DNA of 64,000 nt from Plecoglossus altivelis. Lineage: Eukaryota > Chordata > Actinopteri > Osmeriformes > Plecoglossidae. Positions 61,191 through 64,000 of this stretch are shown one piece after another (the first letter of the stretch is position 1; every line of letters begins with the position of its first letter). Under the pieces are notes generated by a model that did not search any database, was not told the DNA's origin, and saw nothing but the letters and a program-made list of their open reading frames with translations. Where the stretch lies: contig BROE01000001.1 of NCBI GenBank assembly GCA_036571765.1, positions 8,892,961-8,956,960 of the forward strand, written 5' to 3'. The translations under genes and the position numbers were made by a program.

Positions 61191-62987
61191 ATGGTTGATT
61201 TAGATTCTTCTACTGTCTACGTTCGCGAGAGAGGTCAACTACGTCGCGTCAACGGCATAGTTCTCGCGGAGACTAAACAAGCATCCTCGTGCAATAGAGC
61301 GACAAATCCTCTTAGAATGAAAAAAGAACACTTCGTGTTCACGTATAACAAAGAGGGTAGTTTGAGATACACTGCCAAAACCCTATATGACCTCTCTTTG
61401 CTGTTTATAGCGGACAATATCCATCATGTTGACAGCCTTGTTGGTTTCCCCGAACAAGTTGGGGACAGACTTTTTGTTGCCGCGGAGGAGAAGCAAGTAT
61501 TCTCAGATCCGGTGACTGCGCCCCGGGCTCTGAAAGTCTTTAGCGACGCTTATGGAGAAATTGTCCTAAGCTCCCTTTGTCTTCGAAATAGGTGCAGTAT
61601 TGCCATTTTAAATCATTTTATGATAACCCCACCCAGCTTTCAATTGACAATATTCTTGGTTTTTGATTTAATTCCACCAGGTTCCCTTTACTTTCAGAAA
61701 AGCTAGAGGAAATTAAAAAATTCAGCTGTCTAAAAAGTCTAGATCTCTTTGGCTGCAGACTAGGAGACAACCATGACATTTTCCAACATCTCACATCTGA
61801 CTTACTGTCCAGGTAAGAGCAGATGCAGTGCACAGTGGTTAGTTGTTATAGTTAAAACTAACATCTAAAAGGCTGTTTCTGTTTCATTTTTCCCCAGAAG
61901 TCTTGCTAATCTCTACCTTGGGGGTAACAGTCTGTCAGACGAGGGCCTTCAGAGACTGACTGCACCTGTCAGGATGATGAAGAGAGGACTGGACAACCTA
62001 CAGCTACTAGATCTGTCCTGTTAGTGACTGCAACACATTTCTCTTCGATCTGGCCTCTGCCCATTCATAATGCGCACTGGAACATCAGTGTTCTGTGACT
62101 TTGTGTTGTCTCTCTTGTCCACAGACAACCCTATCTCAGAAAGAGCCATAGGATATCTTGCTTGCCTTCCAAAGCTTCAAGGGCTTGATCTATCGGGAAC
62201 AAATATGACGGTGAGATTCGTTTGCAGGGCTTCACCCTATAATGAGCAATATCCTATCATTTATTTAATACTTTTCCAGCTCAGAACATCACTCAAGAAA
62301 AAACTGTGGGAGACAACTGGGTTGATTCTGTCTGAGAAACCACTGAAAGTGTTTGACCATTCGTGTTGTAAAACGGAAGGATGGGCAGAACAGGCAAGTC
62401 TACACTTGTAGTTAATGTGCATTCACAATGTTCCTTTTTAATCAATGTACTTTGTACAAAAATGTTTCCAAATGCACTTCAAATTTGACAGGTAATAAAT
62501 CAGTGGGAAACCAGTGCAACACAGCTGTCAACGAAGAAGAAGGCGCCAGATTCAAGTATCGCAGCGTGTCGCTTTTGTAAGTTAAATAACTGTTGTCATA
62601 TTAGCATACTAATGTGGCTCAAAGTGACCGCATTTGCCAAGACCAAATTTGCAATTTGACCCCAATTGCCATGTCAATTTGTGCTGTCCAGTTGGTAAGG
62701 AAAAGTTTATCCGAGGAGTACTGACTGCATCGCCGCTGGTGCGGAACAAGGAGGAGAAGGACGTGACGGAGAGACTTCATTTTCATAAAGCAACACACAG
62801 CCACTCACTCCAGGCTGAACTTACAGGAAACATAAATGGCCACACAAAGGCCTTGTCGCAGAAGACCAAGAAAAGGCAGCGTAAACCGGAGCTTGGGGAC
62901 AGTGGCCACGGCTGCCCCTCGGCGAAGCATTTCTCCCCTTCAGCGCTCTCTGAGGAGGACTTGAAGCTGTTGAACAGCTACTCATGA
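61191..62987 (+). CDS. LRRC42: Leucine-rich repeat-containing protein 42
   Basis: Seven exons: 61191-61591, 61681-61812, 61898-62019, 62125-62210, 62280-62393, 62492-62576 and 62692-62987 (TGA), giving 411 residues (human about 428). The N-terminal exon holds conserved segments (KKEHFVFTYNKEGSLRYTAK; HVDSLVGFPEQVGDRLF; SSLCLRNR). Leucine-rich repeats follow (LKSLDLFGCRLGD; LANLYLGGNSLSDEGLQRLT; LQLLDLSYNPISERAIGYL; LQGLDLSGTNM), then the FDHSCCKTEGWAEQ motif and a basic tail ending EEDLKLLNSYS. The function of LRRC42 is poorly known. Intron 5 begins with GC rather than GT (GAACAG|GCAAGT at 62394), required to join WAEQ to VINQWE. Poly(A) signal AATAAA at 63104-63109. Confidence 0.94.
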
Positions 62988-63165
62988 ATACATCCAGCAG
63001 GCTTACACACTCACATATTTTATACAAACTTATGGAATCGCATTTCCAGCCTGAGGTGCCAAGGGTTTGACCCATGTTTTGAGTAATTTAATGCACTTTT
63101 AGAAATAAAATTAGAACATGAAAAGAAATCTTGAATTTGTGTTGAATGAACCTTGTGCATAGTGG
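62988..63165. other. LRRC42 3' UTR adjoining the LDLRAD1 3' end
   Basis: The LRRC42 poly(A) signal (63104-63109) lies only about 57 bases from the LDLRAD1 stop on the other strand. No reverse AATAAA is seen between them, so LDLRAD1 transcripts probably run into LRRC42 sequence. Confidence 0.5.
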
Positions 63166-64000
63166 TTAGCTGGGTTTAGGGCAGATGTACTCATCGGACC
63201 AATCAAAGCAGTTCTGCTGGCCATTTCGGCAAAAACTACGAGGAATGCAGTTGCAGTACTGGAATTCCACTGGGGTACAGAACCACCATCCTACCCCACA
63301 GGTGGGTGGACATCCAGTATCTGTAGGAAAGGATGGACCAGTAAGTTGAACACATTTCGTTTTATAGGATTTATGTAAACTATAATTAAGGTCATTACTA
63401 ATATGTAAAGAGGTCAAAGTTAACTCACAGACTCCAATCTCATCTGAGCAGTCCCCACAGTCATTGATGTGATTACATTTCTTGTCAATGAAGATCCAAA
63501 ACTGAGGGTTTCCACATCGAAACACTAGACCTGCTGGAAGGCTGTCAGGGAGATCACCTAAAAAAGATTCATCATCAGAGAGAACACTTGCCAGGGTATA
63601 ACATAACTTTGACTGCTGGATTGAGGCTGAAAGCTCTTCTTTATTCAGTAAGATATAGAAGTTGAAGATCTTTCCTGCTATTTGGAGAAAAACAAACAGA
63701 AAAGGACGTGTAAATGGTGATTTACTGCACATGTCCTTGTCCTCGTCAGCACCGCTCTGACAGTCCGCAGCCCCGTTACATAGATCAGAGGGGGGGATGC
63801 AGGTCTCTCGGTCGTCACACAGGAACCCTGTCCTGTTGTCTGCCGTCCTGCATGCACGATTCACTGCAGGGCATTCAACTCATCGTTTAACTTGATCAAG
63901 GTGAACACCAATTCTAACAGAAATAAACTTGTACTAAAACATGAAGCTTGTGCTCCATAACTCATCCCCATAATCTTACCAGGAGGACGTTTTGGAACAC
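63166..64000 (-). CDS. LDLRAD1: LDL receptor class A domain-containing protein 1 (partial, 3' part)
   Basis: Exons 63320-63166 (TAA), 63557-63429 and 63863-63726 join in phase; a further exon segment 64000-63980 with donor GTAAGA runs off the window. Three LDL-receptor class A modules are seen. These are TGFLCDDRETCIPPSDLCNG...DEDKDMC, FRCGNPQFWIFIDKKCNHIN...CSDE, and the C-terminal CGVGWWFCTPVEFQYCNCIP...DWSDEYICP. Cysteines are paired and there are acidic calcium-site ends. The human protein is a type II single-pass membrane protein; its membrane segment would be encoded beyond the window. The role is largely unknown. Position directly after LRRC42, convergent with it, matches human. Confidence 0.9.

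Noticed and set aside
1..64000. CRISPR arrays, operons, integrated phage or plasmid features
   Set aside because: The DNA is intron-rich vertebrate sequence; no spaced direct repeats or prokaryotic gene organisation were seen.

Overview
The window is a stretch of vertebrate nuclear chromosome, and the gene content and order point to a teleost fish. All genes are split by GT-AG (occasionally GC-AG) introns, there are long introns and CA/GT microsatellites, and the proteins are recognisable orthologues of genes on human chromosome 1p32-p34. I cannot name the species from sequence alone. No prokaryotic, viral, CRISPR or intact transposon feature was recognised.

Layout, left to right: C8B (3' end only, +), C8A (-), FYB2 (+), PLPP3 (+), an unannotatable 6 kb spacer, CIMAP2/LEXM (-), LURAP1 (+), GLIS1 (-, about 15 kb with its probable leader exon), NDC1 (-), an intronless coiled-coil ORF of unknown identity (-), YIPF1 (-), LRRC42 (+) and the 3' part of LDLRAD1 (-, running off the right end). 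I rebuilt exon structures by hand from reading frame, splice sites and intron phase. The reconstructed proteins (C8A 584 aa, PLPP3 314, CIMAP2 420, LURAP1 308, GLIS1 623, NDC1 704, YIPF1 294, LRRC42 411, FYB2 about 890) have consistent phases throughout.

The genes do not form one pathway. C8A and C8B encode two chains of the complement C8 pore-forming complex and sit tail to tail. FYB2 is a T-cell adaptor, and PLPP3 an ecto-lipid phosphatase. CIMAP2 is a ciliary/sperm microtubule-associated protein, LURAP1 an actomyosin/NF-kB adaptor and GLIS1 a five-zinc-finger transcription factor. NDC1 is a nuclear-pore membrane anchor and YIPF1 a Golgi membrane protein; LRRC42 and LDLRAD1 are poorly characterised. 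Left of about 31 kb the order is that of human 1p32 read backwards (without PRKAA2); right of it the order is that of human 1p read forwards (without DIO1 and HSPB11). A rearrangement junction therefore appears to lie between CIMAP2 and LURAP1.

The most interesting observation is a pair of interchangeable second exons in PLPP3 (155 and 158 nt, same phases). The upstream copy resembles the alternative exon known from PLPP1 and has a (TTG)n(TG)n repeat just before it. Others are a second UG-repeat placed directly at the splice acceptor of a GLIS1 zinc-finger exon, two GC-AG introns in neighbouring genes, and an exact exon-fusion relation between C8A and C8B.
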